DNA of 64,000 nucleotides from Auanema rhodensis (taxonomy: Eukaryota > Nematoda > Chromadorea > Rhabditida > Rhabditidae): contig OZ059896.1 of assembly GCA_964057225.1 (NCBI GenBank), positions 4,960,001 through 5,024,000 of the forward strand. The letters are read 5' to 3'. The notes beneath the pieces were generated by a model. It was given only the letters and a program-made list of their open reading frames with translations. It made no database searches and was not told the origin of the DNA. Positions 25,157-37,260 of this stretch are shown piece by piece. Both the position numbers and the translations under genes were made by a program. How positions within the stretch are numbered: position 1 is the stretch's first letter; each line of letters starts with the position of its first letter.

Positions 25157-28100
25157 TCTTTATCTTTCACGTGAAGCGAGTTACATACCAAGTGCACATC
25201 ACGTGTACATTTAATTAGCATAAATTAAAGTTCACTTAAATTTGAAAGTCATGGTTACCATGCAGCAATATCAATAAAATTTTGTTTTTAGACTAATATG
25301 GACATGGGGAATCTAATTTTGAAAACCGCATCTCTTTATCTTTCACGTGAAGCGAGTTACATACCAAGTGCACATCCCGTGTACATTTAATTAGCATAAA
25401 TTAAAGTTCACGTAAATTTCAAACTCATGGTTACCATGCACCAATATCAATAAAAATTTGTTTTTAGACTAATATGGACATGGGGAATCTATATTTGAAA
25501 AACGCATCTCTTTATCTTTCACGTGAAGCGAGTTACATACCAAGTGCACATCACGTGTACATTTAATTAGCATAAATCAAAGTTCACGTAAATTTCAAAG
25601 TCATGGTTACCATGCACCAATATCAATAAAATTTTGTTTTTAGACTAATATGGACATGGGGAATCTAATTATGAAAACCGCATCTCTTTATCTTTCACGT
25701 GAAGCGAGTTACATACCAAGTGCACATCACGTGTACATTTAATTAGCATAAATTAAAGTTCACGTAAATTTCAAAGTCATGGTTACCATGCACCAATATC
25801 AATAAAATTTTGTTTTTAGACTAATATGGACATGGGGAATCTAATTTTGAAAACCGCATCTCTTTATTTTTCACGTGAAGCGAGTTACATACCAAGTGCA
25901 CATCACGTGTACATTTAATTAGCATAAATTAAAGTTCACGTAAATTTCAAACTCATGGTTACCATACACCAATATCAATAAAAATTTGTTTTTAGACTAA
26001 TATGGACATGGAGAATCTAATTTTAAAAACCGCATCTCTTTATCTTTCACGTGAAGCGAGTTACATACCAAGTGCACATCACGTGTACATTTAATTAGCA
26101 TAAATTAAAGTTCACGTAAATTTCAAAGTCATGGTTACCATGCACCAATATCAATAAAATTTTGTTTTTAGACTAATATGGACATGGGGAATCTAATTTT
26201 GAAAACCGCATCTCTTTATCTTTCACGTGAAGCGAGTTACATACCAAGTGCACATCACGTGTACATTTAATTAGCATAAATTAAAGTTCACGTAAATTTC
26301 AAACTCATGGTTACCATGCACCAATATCAATAAAAATTTGTTTTTAGACTAATATGGACATGGAGAATCTAATTTTGAAAACCGCATCTCTTTATCTTTC
26401 ACGTGAAGCGAGTTACATACCAAGTGCACATCACGTGTACATTTAATTAGCATAAATTAAAGTTCACGTAAATTTCAAACTCATGGTTACCATGCACCAA
26501 TATCAATAAAAATTTGTTTTTAGAGTAATATGGACATGGAGAATCTATTTTTAAAAACCGCATCTCTTTATCTTTCACGTGAAGCGAGTTACATACCAAG
26601 TGCACATCACGTGTACATTTAATTAGCATAAATTAAAGTTCACGTAAATTTCAAAGTCATGGTTACCATGCACCAATATCAATAAAAATTTGTTTTTAGA
26701 CTAATATGGACATGGGGAATCTAATTTTCAAAACCGCATCTCTTTATCTTTCACGTGAAGCGAGTTACATACCAAGTGCACATCACGTGTACATTTAATT
26801 AGCATACATTAAAGTTCACTTAAATTTGAAAGTCATGGTTACCATGCACCAATATCAATAAAATTTTGTTTTTAGACTAATATGGACATGGGGAATCTAA
26901 TTTTCAAAACCGCATCTCTTTATCTTTCACGTGAAGCGAGTTACATACCAAGTGCACATCACGTGTACATTTAATTAGCATAAATTAAAGTTCACGTAAA
27001 TTTCAAACTCATGGTTACCATGCACCAATATCAATAAAAATTTGTTTTTAGACTAATATGGACATGGAGAATCTAATTTTGAAAACCGCATCTCTTTATC
27101 TTTCACGTGAAGCGAGTTACATACCAAGTGCACATCACGTGTACATTTAATTAGCATAAATTAAAGTTCACGTAAATTTCAAACTCATGGTTACCATGCA
27201 CCAATATCAATAAAAATTTGTTTTTAGAGTAATATGGACATGGAGAATCTATTTTTAAAAACCGCATCTCTTTATCTTTCACGTGAAGCGAGTTACATAC
27301 CAAGTGCACATCACGTGTACATTTAATTAGCATAAATTAAAGTTCACGTAAATTTCAAACTCATGGTTACCATGCACCAATATCAATAAAATTTTGTTTT
27401 TAGACTAATATGGACATGGGGAATCTAATTTTGAAAACCGCATCTCTTTATCTTTCACGTGAAGCGAGTTACATACCAAGTGCACATCCCGTGTACATTT
27501 AATTAGCATAAATTAAAGTTCACGTAAATTTCAAAGTCATGGTTACCATGCACCAATATCAATAAAAATTTGTTTTTAGACTAATATGGACATGGGGAAT
27601 CTAATTTTCAAAACCGCATCTCTTTATCTTCCACGTGAAGCGAGTTACATACCAAGTGCACATCACGTGTACATTTAATTAGCATAAATTAAAGTTCACT
27701 TAAATTTGAAAGTCATGGTTACCATGCAGCAATATCAATAAAATTTTGTTTTTAGACTAATATGGACATGGGGAATCTAATTTTGAAAACCGCATCTCTT
27801 TATCTTTCACGTGAAGCGAGTTACATACCAAGTGCACATCCCGTGTACATTTAATTAGCATAAATTAAAGTTCACGTAAATTTCAAACTCATGGTTACCA
27901 TGCACCAATATCAATAAAAATTTGTTTTTAGACTAATATGGACATGGGGAATCTATATTTGAAAAACGCATCTCTTTATCTTTCACGTGAAGCGAGTTAC
28001 ATACCAAGTGCACATCACGTGTACATTTAATTAGCATAAATCAAAGTTCACGTAAATTTCAAAGTCATGGTTACCATGCACCAATATCAATAAAATTTTG

Positions 28101-30436
28101 TTTTTAGACTAATATGGACATGGGGAATCTAATTATGAAAACCGCATCTCTTTATCTTTCACGTGAAGCGAGTTACATACCAAGTGCACATCACGTGTAC
28201 ATTTAATTAGCATAAATTAAAGTTCACGTAAATTTCAAAGTCATGGTTACCATGCACCAATATCAATAAAATTTTGTTTTTAGACTAATATGGACATGGG
28301 GAATCTAATTTTGAAAACCGCATCTCTTTATTTTTCACGTGAAGCGAGTTACATACCAAGTGCACATCACGTGTACATTTAATTAGCATAAATTAAAGTT
28401 CACGTAAATTTCAAACTCATGGTTACCATATACCAATATCAATAAAAATTTGTTTTTAGACTAATATGGACATGGAGAATCTAATTTTAAAAACCGCATC
28501 TCTTTATCTTTCACGTGAAGCGAGTTACATACCAAGTGCACATCACGTGTACATTTAATTAGCATAAATTAAAGTTCACGTAAATTTCAAAGTCATGGTT
28601 ACCATGCACCAATATCAATAAAATTTTGTTTTTAGACTAATATGGACATGGGGAATCTAATTTTGAAAACCGCATCTCTTTATCTTTCACGTGAAGCGAG
28701 TTACATACCAAGTGCACATCACGTGTACATTTAATTAGCATAAATTAAAGTTCACGTAAATTTCAAACTCATGGTTACCATGAACCAATATCAATAAAAA
28801 TTTGTTTTTAGACTAATATGGACATGGGGAATCTAATTTTGAAAACCGCATCTCTTTATCTTTCACGTGAAGCGAGTTACATACCAAGTGCACATCACGT
28901 GTACATTTAATTAGCATAAATTAAAGTTCACTTAAATTTCAAAGTCATGGTTACCATGCATCAATATCAATAAAATTTTGTTTTTAGACTAATATGGACA
29001 TGGGGAATCTAATTTTGAAAACCGCATCTCTTTATCTTTCACGTGAAGCGAGTTACATACCAAGTGCACATCACGTGTACATTTAATTAGCATAAATTAA
29101 AGTTCACATAAATTTCAAACTCATGGTTACCATGCACCAATATCAATAAAAATTTGTTTTTAGACTAATATGGACATGGGGAATCTAATTTTGAAAAACG
29201 CATCTCTTTATCTTTCACGTGAAGCGAGTTACATACCAAGTGCACATCACGTGTACATTTAATTAGCATAAATTAAAGTTCACGTAAATTTCAAAGTCAT
29301 GGTTACCATGCACCAATATCAATAAAATTTTGTTTTTAGACTAATATGGACATGGGGAATCTAATTTTGAAAACCGCATCTCTTTATCTTTCACGTGAAG
29401 CGAGTTACATACCAAGTGCACATCACGTGTACATTTAATTAGCATAAATTAAAGTTCACGTAAATTTCAAACTCATGGTTACCATGAACCAATATCAATA
29501 AAAATTTGTTTTTAGACTAATATGGACATGGAGAATCTAATTATGAAAACCGCATCTCTTTATCTTTCACGTGAAGCGAGTTACATACCAAGTGCACATC
29601 ACGTGTACATTTAATTAGCATAAATTAAAGTTCACGTAAATTTCAAAGTCATGGTTACCATGCACCAATATCAATAAAATTTTGTTTTTAGACTAATATG
29701 GACATGGGGAATCTAATTTTGAAAACCGCATCTCTTTATTCTTCACGTGAAGCGAGTTACATACCAAGTGCACATCACGTGTACATTTAATTAGCATAAA
29801 TTAAAGTTCACGTAAATTTCAAAGTCATGGTTACCATGCACCAATATCAATGAAATTTTGTTTTTAGACTAATATGGACATGGGGAATCTAATTTTGAAA
29901 ACCGCATCTCTTTATCTTTCACGTGAAGCGAGTTACATACCAAGTGCACATCACGTGTACATTTAATTAGCATAAATTAAAGTTCACGTAAACTTCAAAC
30001 TCATGGTTACCATACACCAATATCAATAAAAATTTGTTTTTAGAGTAATATGGACATGGAGAATCTATTTTTAAAAACCGCATCTCTTTATCTTTCACGT
30101 GAATCGAGTTACATACCAAGTGCACATCACGTGTACATTTAATTAGCATAAATTAAAGTTCACGTAAATTTCAAACTCATGGTTACCATGCACCAATATC
30201 AATAAAAATTTGTTTTTAGACTAATATGGACATGGAGAATCTAATTTTGAAAACCGCATCTCTTTATCTTTCACGTGAAGCGAGTTACATACCAAGTGCA
30301 CATCACGTGTACATTTAATTAGCATAAATTAAAGTTCACGTAAATTTCAAACTCATGGTTACCATGCACCAATATCAATACAATTTTGTTTTTAGACTAA
30401 TATGGACATGGGGAATCTAATTTTGAAAACCGCATC
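24984..30436. repeat. Domain 2 HOR unit, 31 monomers (5,453 bp)
   Basis: 30 x 176 + 173 bp. It starts like the 17,070 unit (marker at +1,463 from the monomer start, about 26,447). The markers at 26,447 and 27,151 are then 704 bp apart rather than 880. It then repeats its own early part: TTTTCAAAACC near 25,141 recurs near 27,605, ATCCCGTG near 25,373 near 27,837, and AAATCAAAG near 25,574 near 28,038, all 2,464 bp (14 monomers) on. This internal duplication accounts for the extra length. Confidence 0.85.
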
Positions 30437-30609
30437 TCTTTATCTTTCACGTGCGAGTTACATACCAAGTGCACATCACGTGTACATTTAATTAGCATAA
30501 ATTAAAGTTCACTTAAATTTCAAAGTCATGGTTACCATGCACCAATATCAATAAAAATTTGTTTTTAGACTAATATGGACATGGGGAATCTAATTTTCAA
30601 AACCGCATC
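29029..30609. repeat. Domain 2 HOR core, copy 6
   Basis: Same nine-monomer, 1,581-bp order as 11,441-13,021, ending with the 173-bp monomer at 30,437-30,609. A private variant, TTTATTCTTCACG, lies near 29,735 where other copies have TTTATTTTTCACG. Confidence 0.85.
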
Positions 30610-33240
30610 TCTTTATCTTTCACGTGAAGCGAGTTACATACCAAGTGCACATCACGTGTACATTTAATTAGCATAAATTAAAGTTCACTTAAATTTGAAA
30701 GTCATGGTTACCATGCAGCAATATCAATAAAATTTTGTTTTTAGACTAATATGGACATGGGGAATCTAATTTTGAAAACCGCATCTCTTTATCTTTCACG
30801 TGAAGCGAGTTACATACCAAGTGCACATCCCGTGTACATTTAATTAGCATAAATTAAAGTTCACGTAAATTTCAAACTCATGGTTACCATGCACCAATAT
30901 CAATAAAAATTTGTTTTTAGACTAATATGGACATGGGGAATCTATATTTGAAAAACGCATCTCTTTATCTTTCACGTGAAGCGAGTTACATACCAAGTGC
31001 ACATCACGTGTACATTTAATTAGCATAAATCAAAGTTCACGTAAATTTCAAAGTCATGGTTACCATGCACCAATATCAATAAAATTTTGTTTTTAGACTA
31101 ATATGGACATGGGGAATCTAATTATGAAAACCGCATCTCTTCATCTTTCACGTGAAGCGAGTTACATACCAAGTGCACATCACGTGTACATTTAATTAGC
31201 ATAAATTAAAGTTCACGTAAATTTCAAAGTCATGGTTACCATGCACCAATATCAATAAAATTTTGTTTTTAGACTAATATGGACATGGGGAATCTAATTT
31301 TGAAAACCGCATCTCTTTATTTTTCACGTGAAGCGAGTTACATACCAAGTGCACATCACGTGTACATTTAATTAGCATAAATTAAAGTTCACGTAAATTT
31401 CAAACTCATGGTTACCATACACCAATATCAATAAAAATTTGTTTTTAGACTAATATGGACATGGAGAATCTAATTTTAAAAACCGCATCTCTTTATCTTT
31501 CACGTGAAGCGAGTTACATACCAAGTGCACATCACGTGTACATTTAATTAGCATAAATTAAAGTTCACGTAAATTTCAAAGTCATGGTTACCATGCACCA
31601 ATATCAATAAAATTTTGTTTTTAGACTAATATGGACATGGGGAATCTAATTTTGAAAACCGCATCTCTTTATCTTTCACGTGAAGCGAGTTACATACCAA
31701 GTGCACATCACGTGTACATTTAATTAGCATAAATTAAAGTTCACGTAAATTTCAAACTCATGGTTACCATGCACCAATATCAATAAAAATTTGTTTTTAG
31801 ACTAATATGGACATGGAGAATCTAATTTTGAAAACCGCATCTCTTTATCTTTCACGTGAAGCGAGTTACATACCAAGTGCACATCACGTGTACATTTAAT
31901 TAGCATAAATTAAAGTTCACGTAAATTTCAAACTCATGGTTACCATGCACCAATATCAATAAAAATTTGTTTTTAGAGTAATATGGACATGGAGAATCTA
32001 TTTTTAAAAACCGCATCTCTTTATCTTTCACGTGAAGCGAGTTACATACCAAGTGCACATCACGTGTACATTTAATTAGCATAAATTAAAGTTCACGTAA
32101 ATTTCAAAGTCATGGTTACCATGCACCAATATCAATAAAATTTTGTTTTTAGACTAATATGGACATGGGGAATCTAATTTTCAAAACCGCATCTCTTTAT
32201 CTTTCACGTGAAGCGAGTTACATACCAAGTGCACATCACGTGTACATTTAATTAGCATACATTAAAGTTCACTTAAATTTGAAAGTCATGGTTACCATGC
32301 AGCAATATCAATAAAAATTTGTTTTTAGACTAATATGGACATGGGGAATCTATATTTGAAAAACGCATCTCTTTATCTTTCACGTGAAGCGAGTTACATA
32401 CCAAGTGCACATCACGTGTACATTTAATTAGCATAAATTAAAGTTCACGTAAATTTCAAAGTCATGGTTACCATGCACCAATATCAATAAAATTTTGTTT
32501 TTAGACTAATATGGACATGGGGAATCTAATTTTGAAAACCGCATCTCTTTATCTTTCACGTGAAGCGAGTTACATACCAAGTGCACATCACGTGTACATT
32601 TAATTAGCATAAATTAAAGTTCACGTAAATTTCAAACTCATGGTTACCATGCACCAATATCAATAAAAATTTGTTTTTAGACTAATATGGACATGGAGAA
32701 TCTAATTTTGAAAACCGCATCTCTTTATCTTTCACGTGAAGCGAGTTACATACCAAGTGCACATCACGTGTACATTTAATTAGCATAAATTAAAGTTCAC
32801 GTAAATTTCAAACTCATGGTTACCATGCACCAATATCAATAAAAATTTGTTTTTAGAGTAATATGGACATGGAGAATCTATTTTTAAAAACCGCATCTCT
32901 TTATCTTTCACGTGAAGCGAGTTACATACCAAGTGCACATCACGTGTACATTTAATTAGCATAAATTAAAGTTCACGTAAATTTCAAACTCATGGTTACC
33001 ATGCACCAATATCAATAAAATTTTGTTTTTAGACTAATATGGACATGGGGAATCTAATTTTGAAAACCGCATCTCTTTATCTTTCACGTGAAGCGAGTTA
33101 CATACCAAGTGCACATCCCGTGTACATTTAATTAGCATAAATTAAAGTTCACGTAAATTTCAAACTCATGGTTACCATGCACCAATATCAATAAAAATTT
33201 GTTTTTAGACTAATATGGACATGGGGAATCTAATTTTGAA
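30437..33240. repeat. Domain 2 HOR unit, cut off at the domain 2/3 boundary
   Basis: This unit follows the 17,070 unit with the same marker spacing (31,900 and 32,780, 880 bp apart). At about 33,241 the sequence changes to AAAACGCATCTCATTATC and no longer follows that order. A private variant, CTCTTCATC, lies near 31,137. Confidence 0.8.
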
Positions 33241-33720
33241 AAACGCATCTCATTATCTTTCACGTGAAGCGAGTTACATACCAAGTGCACATCACGTGTA
33301 CATTTAATTAGCATAAATTAAAGTTCACGTAAATTTCAAAGTCATGGTTACCATGCACCAATATCAATAAAATTTTGTTTTTAGACTAATATGGACATGG
33401 GGAATCTAATTTTGAGAACCGCATCTCTTTATTTTTCACGTGAAGCGAGTTACATACCAAGTGCACATCACGTGTACATTTAATTAGCATAAATTAAAGT
33501 TCACGTAAATTTCAAACTCATGGTTACCATGCACCAATATCAATAAAAATTTGTTTTTAGACTAATATGGACATGGAGAATCTAATTTTAAAAACCGCAT
33601 CTCTTTATCTTTCACGTGAAGCGAGTTACATACCAAGTGCACATCACGTGTACATTTAATTAGCATAAATTAAAGTTCACGTAAATTTCAAACTCATGGT
33701 TACCATGCACCAATATCAAT

Positions 33721-35128
33721 AAAATTTTGTTTTTAGACTAATATGGACATGGGGAATCTAATTTTGAAAACCGCATCTCTTTATCTTTCACGTGAAGCGA
33801 GTTACATACCAAGTGCACATCACGTGTACATTTAATTAGCATAAATTAAAGTTCACGTAAATTTCAAACTCATGGTTACCATGCACCAATATCAATAAAA
33901 ATTTGTTTTTAGACTAATATGGACATGGAGAATCTAATTTTAAAAACCGCATCTCTTTATCTTTCACGTGAAGCGAGTTACATACCAAGTGCACATCACG
34001 TGTACATTTAATTAGCATAAATTAAAGTTCACGTAAATTTCAAACTCATGGTTACCATGCACCAATATCAATAAAAATTTGTTTTTAGACTAATATGGAC
34101 ATGGAGAATCTATTTTTAAAAACCGCATCTCTTTATCTTTCACGTGAAGCGAGTTACATACCAAGTGCACATCACGTGTACATTTAATTAGCATAAATTA
34201 AAGTTCACGTAAATTTCAAACTCATGGTTACCATGCACCAATATCAATAAAAATTTGTTTTTAGACTAATATGGACATGGAGAATCTAATTTTAAAAACC
34301 GCATCTCTTTATCTTTCACGTGAAGCGAGTTACATACCAAGTGCACATCACGTGTACATTTAATTAGCATAAATTAAAGTTCACGTAAATTTCAAACTCA
34401 TGGTTACCATGCACCAATATCAATAAAATTTTGTTTTTAGACTAATATGGACATGGGGAATCTAATTTTGAAAACCGCATCTCTTTATCTTTCACGTGAA
34501 GCGAGTTACATACCAAGTGCACATCACGTGTACATTTAATTAGCATAAATTAAAGTTCACGTAAATTTCAAACTCATGGTTACCATGCACCAATATCAAT
34601 AAAAATTTGTTTTTAGACTAATATGGACATGGAGAATCTAATTTTAAAAACCGCATCTCTTTATCTTTCACGTGAAGCGAGTTACATACCAAGTGCACAT
34701 CACGTGTACATTTAATTAGCATAAATTAAAGTTCACGTAAATTTCAAACTCATGGTTACCATGCACCAATATCAATAAAAATTTGTTTTTAGACTAATAT
34801 GGACATGGAGAATCTATTTTTAAAAACCGCATCTCTTTATCTTTCACGTGAAGCGAGTTACATACCAAGTGCACATCACGTGTACATTTAATTAGCATAA
34901 ATTAAAGTTCACGTAAATTTCAAACTCATGGTTACCATGCACCAATATCAATAAAAATTTGTTTTTAGACTAATATGGACATGGAGAATCTAATTTTGAA
35001 AACCGCATCTCTTTATCTTTCACGTGAAGCGAGTTACATACCAAGTGCACATCACGTGTACATTTAATTAGCATAAATTAAAGTTCACGTAAATTTCAAA
35101 CTCATGGTTACCATGCACCAATATCAAT
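33721..35128. repeat. Four-monomer sub-repeat (704 bp), two rounds
   Basis: Inside the 3,694-bp HOR the A4T4/GGGG monomer recurs at 33,721, 34,425 and 35,129. Three A5T3/GGAG monomers lie between, ending TAATTTTAA, TATTTTTAA and TAATTTTAA or TAATTTTGA. The offset is 704 bp (4 x 176). The same pattern is repeated from about 37,415 in the second HOR copy. This is a second level of periodicity. Confidence 0.8.
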
Positions 35129-36593
35129 AAAATTTTGTTTTTAGACTAATATGGACATGAGGAATCTAATTTTGAAAACCGCATCTCTTTATCTTTCACG
35201 TGAAGCGAGTTACATACTAAGTGCACATCACATGTACATTTAATTAGCATAAATTAAAGTTCACGTAAATTTCAAACTCATGGTTACCATGCACCAATAT
35301 CAATAAAAATTTGTTTTTAGACTAATATGGACATGGAGAATCTAATTTTGAAAACCGCATCTCTTTATCTTTCACGTGAAGCGAGTTACATACCAAGTGC
35401 ACATCACGTGTACATTTAATTAGCATAAATTAAAGTTCACGTAAATTTCAAACTCATGGTTACCATGCACCAATATCAATAAAAATTTGTTTTTAGACTA
35501 ATATGGACATGGAGAATCTATTTTTAAAAACCGCATCTCTTTATCTTTCACGTGAAGCGAGTTACATACCAAGTGCACATCACGTGTACATTTAATTAGC
35601 ATAAATTAAAGTTCACGTAAATTTCAAACTCATGGTTACCATGCACCAATATCAATAAAAATTTGTTTTTAGACTAATATGGACATGGGGAATCTAATTT
35701 TGAAAACCGCATCTCTTTATCTTCCACGTGAAGCGAGTTACATACCAAGTGCACATCAAGTGTACATTTAATTAGCATAAATTAAAGTTCACGTAATTTT
35801 CAAAGTCATGGTTACCATGCACCAATATCAATAAAATTTTGTTTTTAGACTAATATGGACATGGGGAATCTAATTTTGAAAACCGCATCTCTTTATCTTC
35901 CACGTGAAGCGAGTTACATACCAAGTGCACATCAAGTGTACATTTAATTAGCATAAATTAAAGTTCACGTAAATTTCAAAGTCATGGTTACCATGCACCA
36001 ATATCAATAAAATTTTGTTTTTAGACTAATATGGACATGGGGAATCTAATTTTGAAAACCGCATCTCTTTATCTTTCACGTGAAGCGAGTTACATACCAA
36101 GTGCACATCACGTGTACATTTAATTAGCATAAATTAAAGTTCACGTAAATTTCAAACTCATGGTTACCATGCACCAATATCAATAAAAAATTGTTTTTAG
36201 ACTAATATGGACATGGAGAATCTAATTTTGAAAACCGCATCTCTTTATCTTTCACGTGAAGCGAGTTACATACCAAGTGCACATCACGTGTACATTTAAT
36301 TAGCATAAATTAAAGTTCACGTAAATTTCAAACTCATGGTTACCATGCACCAATATCAATAAAAATTTGTTTTTAGACTAATATGGACATGGAGAATCTA
36401 TTTTTAAAAACCGCATCTCTTTATCTTTCACGTGAAGCGAGTTACATACCAAGTGCACATCACGTGTACATTTAATTAGCATAAATTAAAGTTCACGTAA
36501 ATTTCAAACTCATGGTTACCATGCACCAATATCAATAAAAATTTGTTTTTAGACTAATATGGACATGGGGAATCTAATTTTGAAAACCGCATC

Positions 36594-36768
36594 TCTTATC
36601 TTCCACGTGAAGCGAGTTACATATCAAGTGCACATCACGTGTACATTTAATTAGCATAAATTAAAGTTCACGTAATTTTCAAAGTCATGGTTACCATGAA
36701 CCAATATCAATGAATATTTGTTTTTTGACTAATATGGACATGGGGAATCTAATTTTGAAAACCGCATC
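36594..36768. repeat. 175-bp deletion monomer (first of fourteen)
   Basis: CATCTCTTTATCTTTC becomes CATCTCTTATCTTCC, with one T lost at the start of the monomer. The 175-bp monomers start at 36,594, 37,121, 40,288, 40,815, 41,694, 43,805, 44,332, 45,211, 46,442, 46,793, 48,904, 49,431, 50,310 and 52,597. Those at 44,332 and 49,431 read CTCTCATCTTCC. All are in domain 3. The spacings 527, 879 and 2,111 bp recur, showing the allele spread with larger blocks. Confidence 0.92.
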
Positions 36769-37260
36769 TATTTATCTTTCACGCGAAGCGAGTTACATAC
36801 CAAGTGCACATCACGTGTACATTTAATTAGCATAAAGTAAAGTTCACGTAAATTTCAAACTCATGGTTACCATGCACCAATATCAATAAAAATTTGTTTT
36901 TAGACTAATATGGACATGGAGAATCTAATTTTGAAAACCGCATCTCTTTATCTTTCACGTGAAGCGAGTTACATACCAAGTGCACATCACGTGTACTTTT
37001 AATTAGCATAAATTAAAGTTCACGTAAATTTCAAACTCATGGTTACCATGCACCAATATCAATAAAAATTTGTTTTTAGACTAATATGGACATGGGGAAT
37101 CTAATTTTGAGAACCGCATCTCTTATCTTCCACGTGAAGCGAGTTACATACCAAGTGCACATCACGTGTACATTTAATTAGCATAAATTAAAGTTCACGT
37201 AAATTTCAAAGTCATGGTTACCATGCACCAATATCAATAAAATTTTGTTTTTAGACTAAT

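Larger units (their letters stand above)
6231..33240. repeat. Domain 2: variable-length HOR region tagged by 173-bp monomers
   Basis: About 153 monomers. Alternating AAACTC and AAAGTC alleles, A5T3/A4T4 alleles and GGGG/GGAG alleles give each monomer a recognisable type. A marker monomer with TAAACTTC, CATACACC, GAGTAATATGG, CTATTTTTAA and GTGAATCGAG appears at about 7,451, 12,379, 16,600, 21,349, 24,514 and 29,967. From the second occurrence on, a 173-bp monomer deletion site follows exactly 482 bp later. HOR units between 173-bp monomers are 24, 27, 18 and 31 monomers long. The right edge is sharp at about 33,241, where the unit starting at 30,437 stops matching the unit starting at 17,070. 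Confidence 0.85.
33567..37260. repeat. Domain 3 HOR, 3,694 bp (21 monomers), copy 1
   Basis: Matches 37,261-40,954 monomer by monomer. Examples are ACATACTAAG at 35,212 and 38,906, the 175-bp monomers at 36,594/40,288 and 37,121/40,815, and the TGAATATTTG allele at 36,711/40,405, all offset by 3,694 bp (21 x 176 - 2). I noticed few substitutions between copies; one is AAACTC near 35,099 against AAAGTC near 38,793. Confidence 0.9.

Noticed and set aside
6043-32962. Twenty near-identical 60-codon minus-strand open reading frames in domains 1 and 2
   Set aside because: Each covers one monomer plus a few bases and is open only where substitutions such as GAGTAATATGG and CTATTTTTAA remove stops. 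The monomer is not a multiple of three, so the frame cannot continue. The similarity among them is simply satellite identity, and no other sign of a gene is present. Their positions are useful only as HOR markers.
36700-36740. Length change at TGAATATTTGTTTTTTGACT alleles
   Set aside because: The variant has an extra T in the T-run but lacks the A of TTTTTAGACT, so it is a substitution and the 176-bp phase is unchanged.
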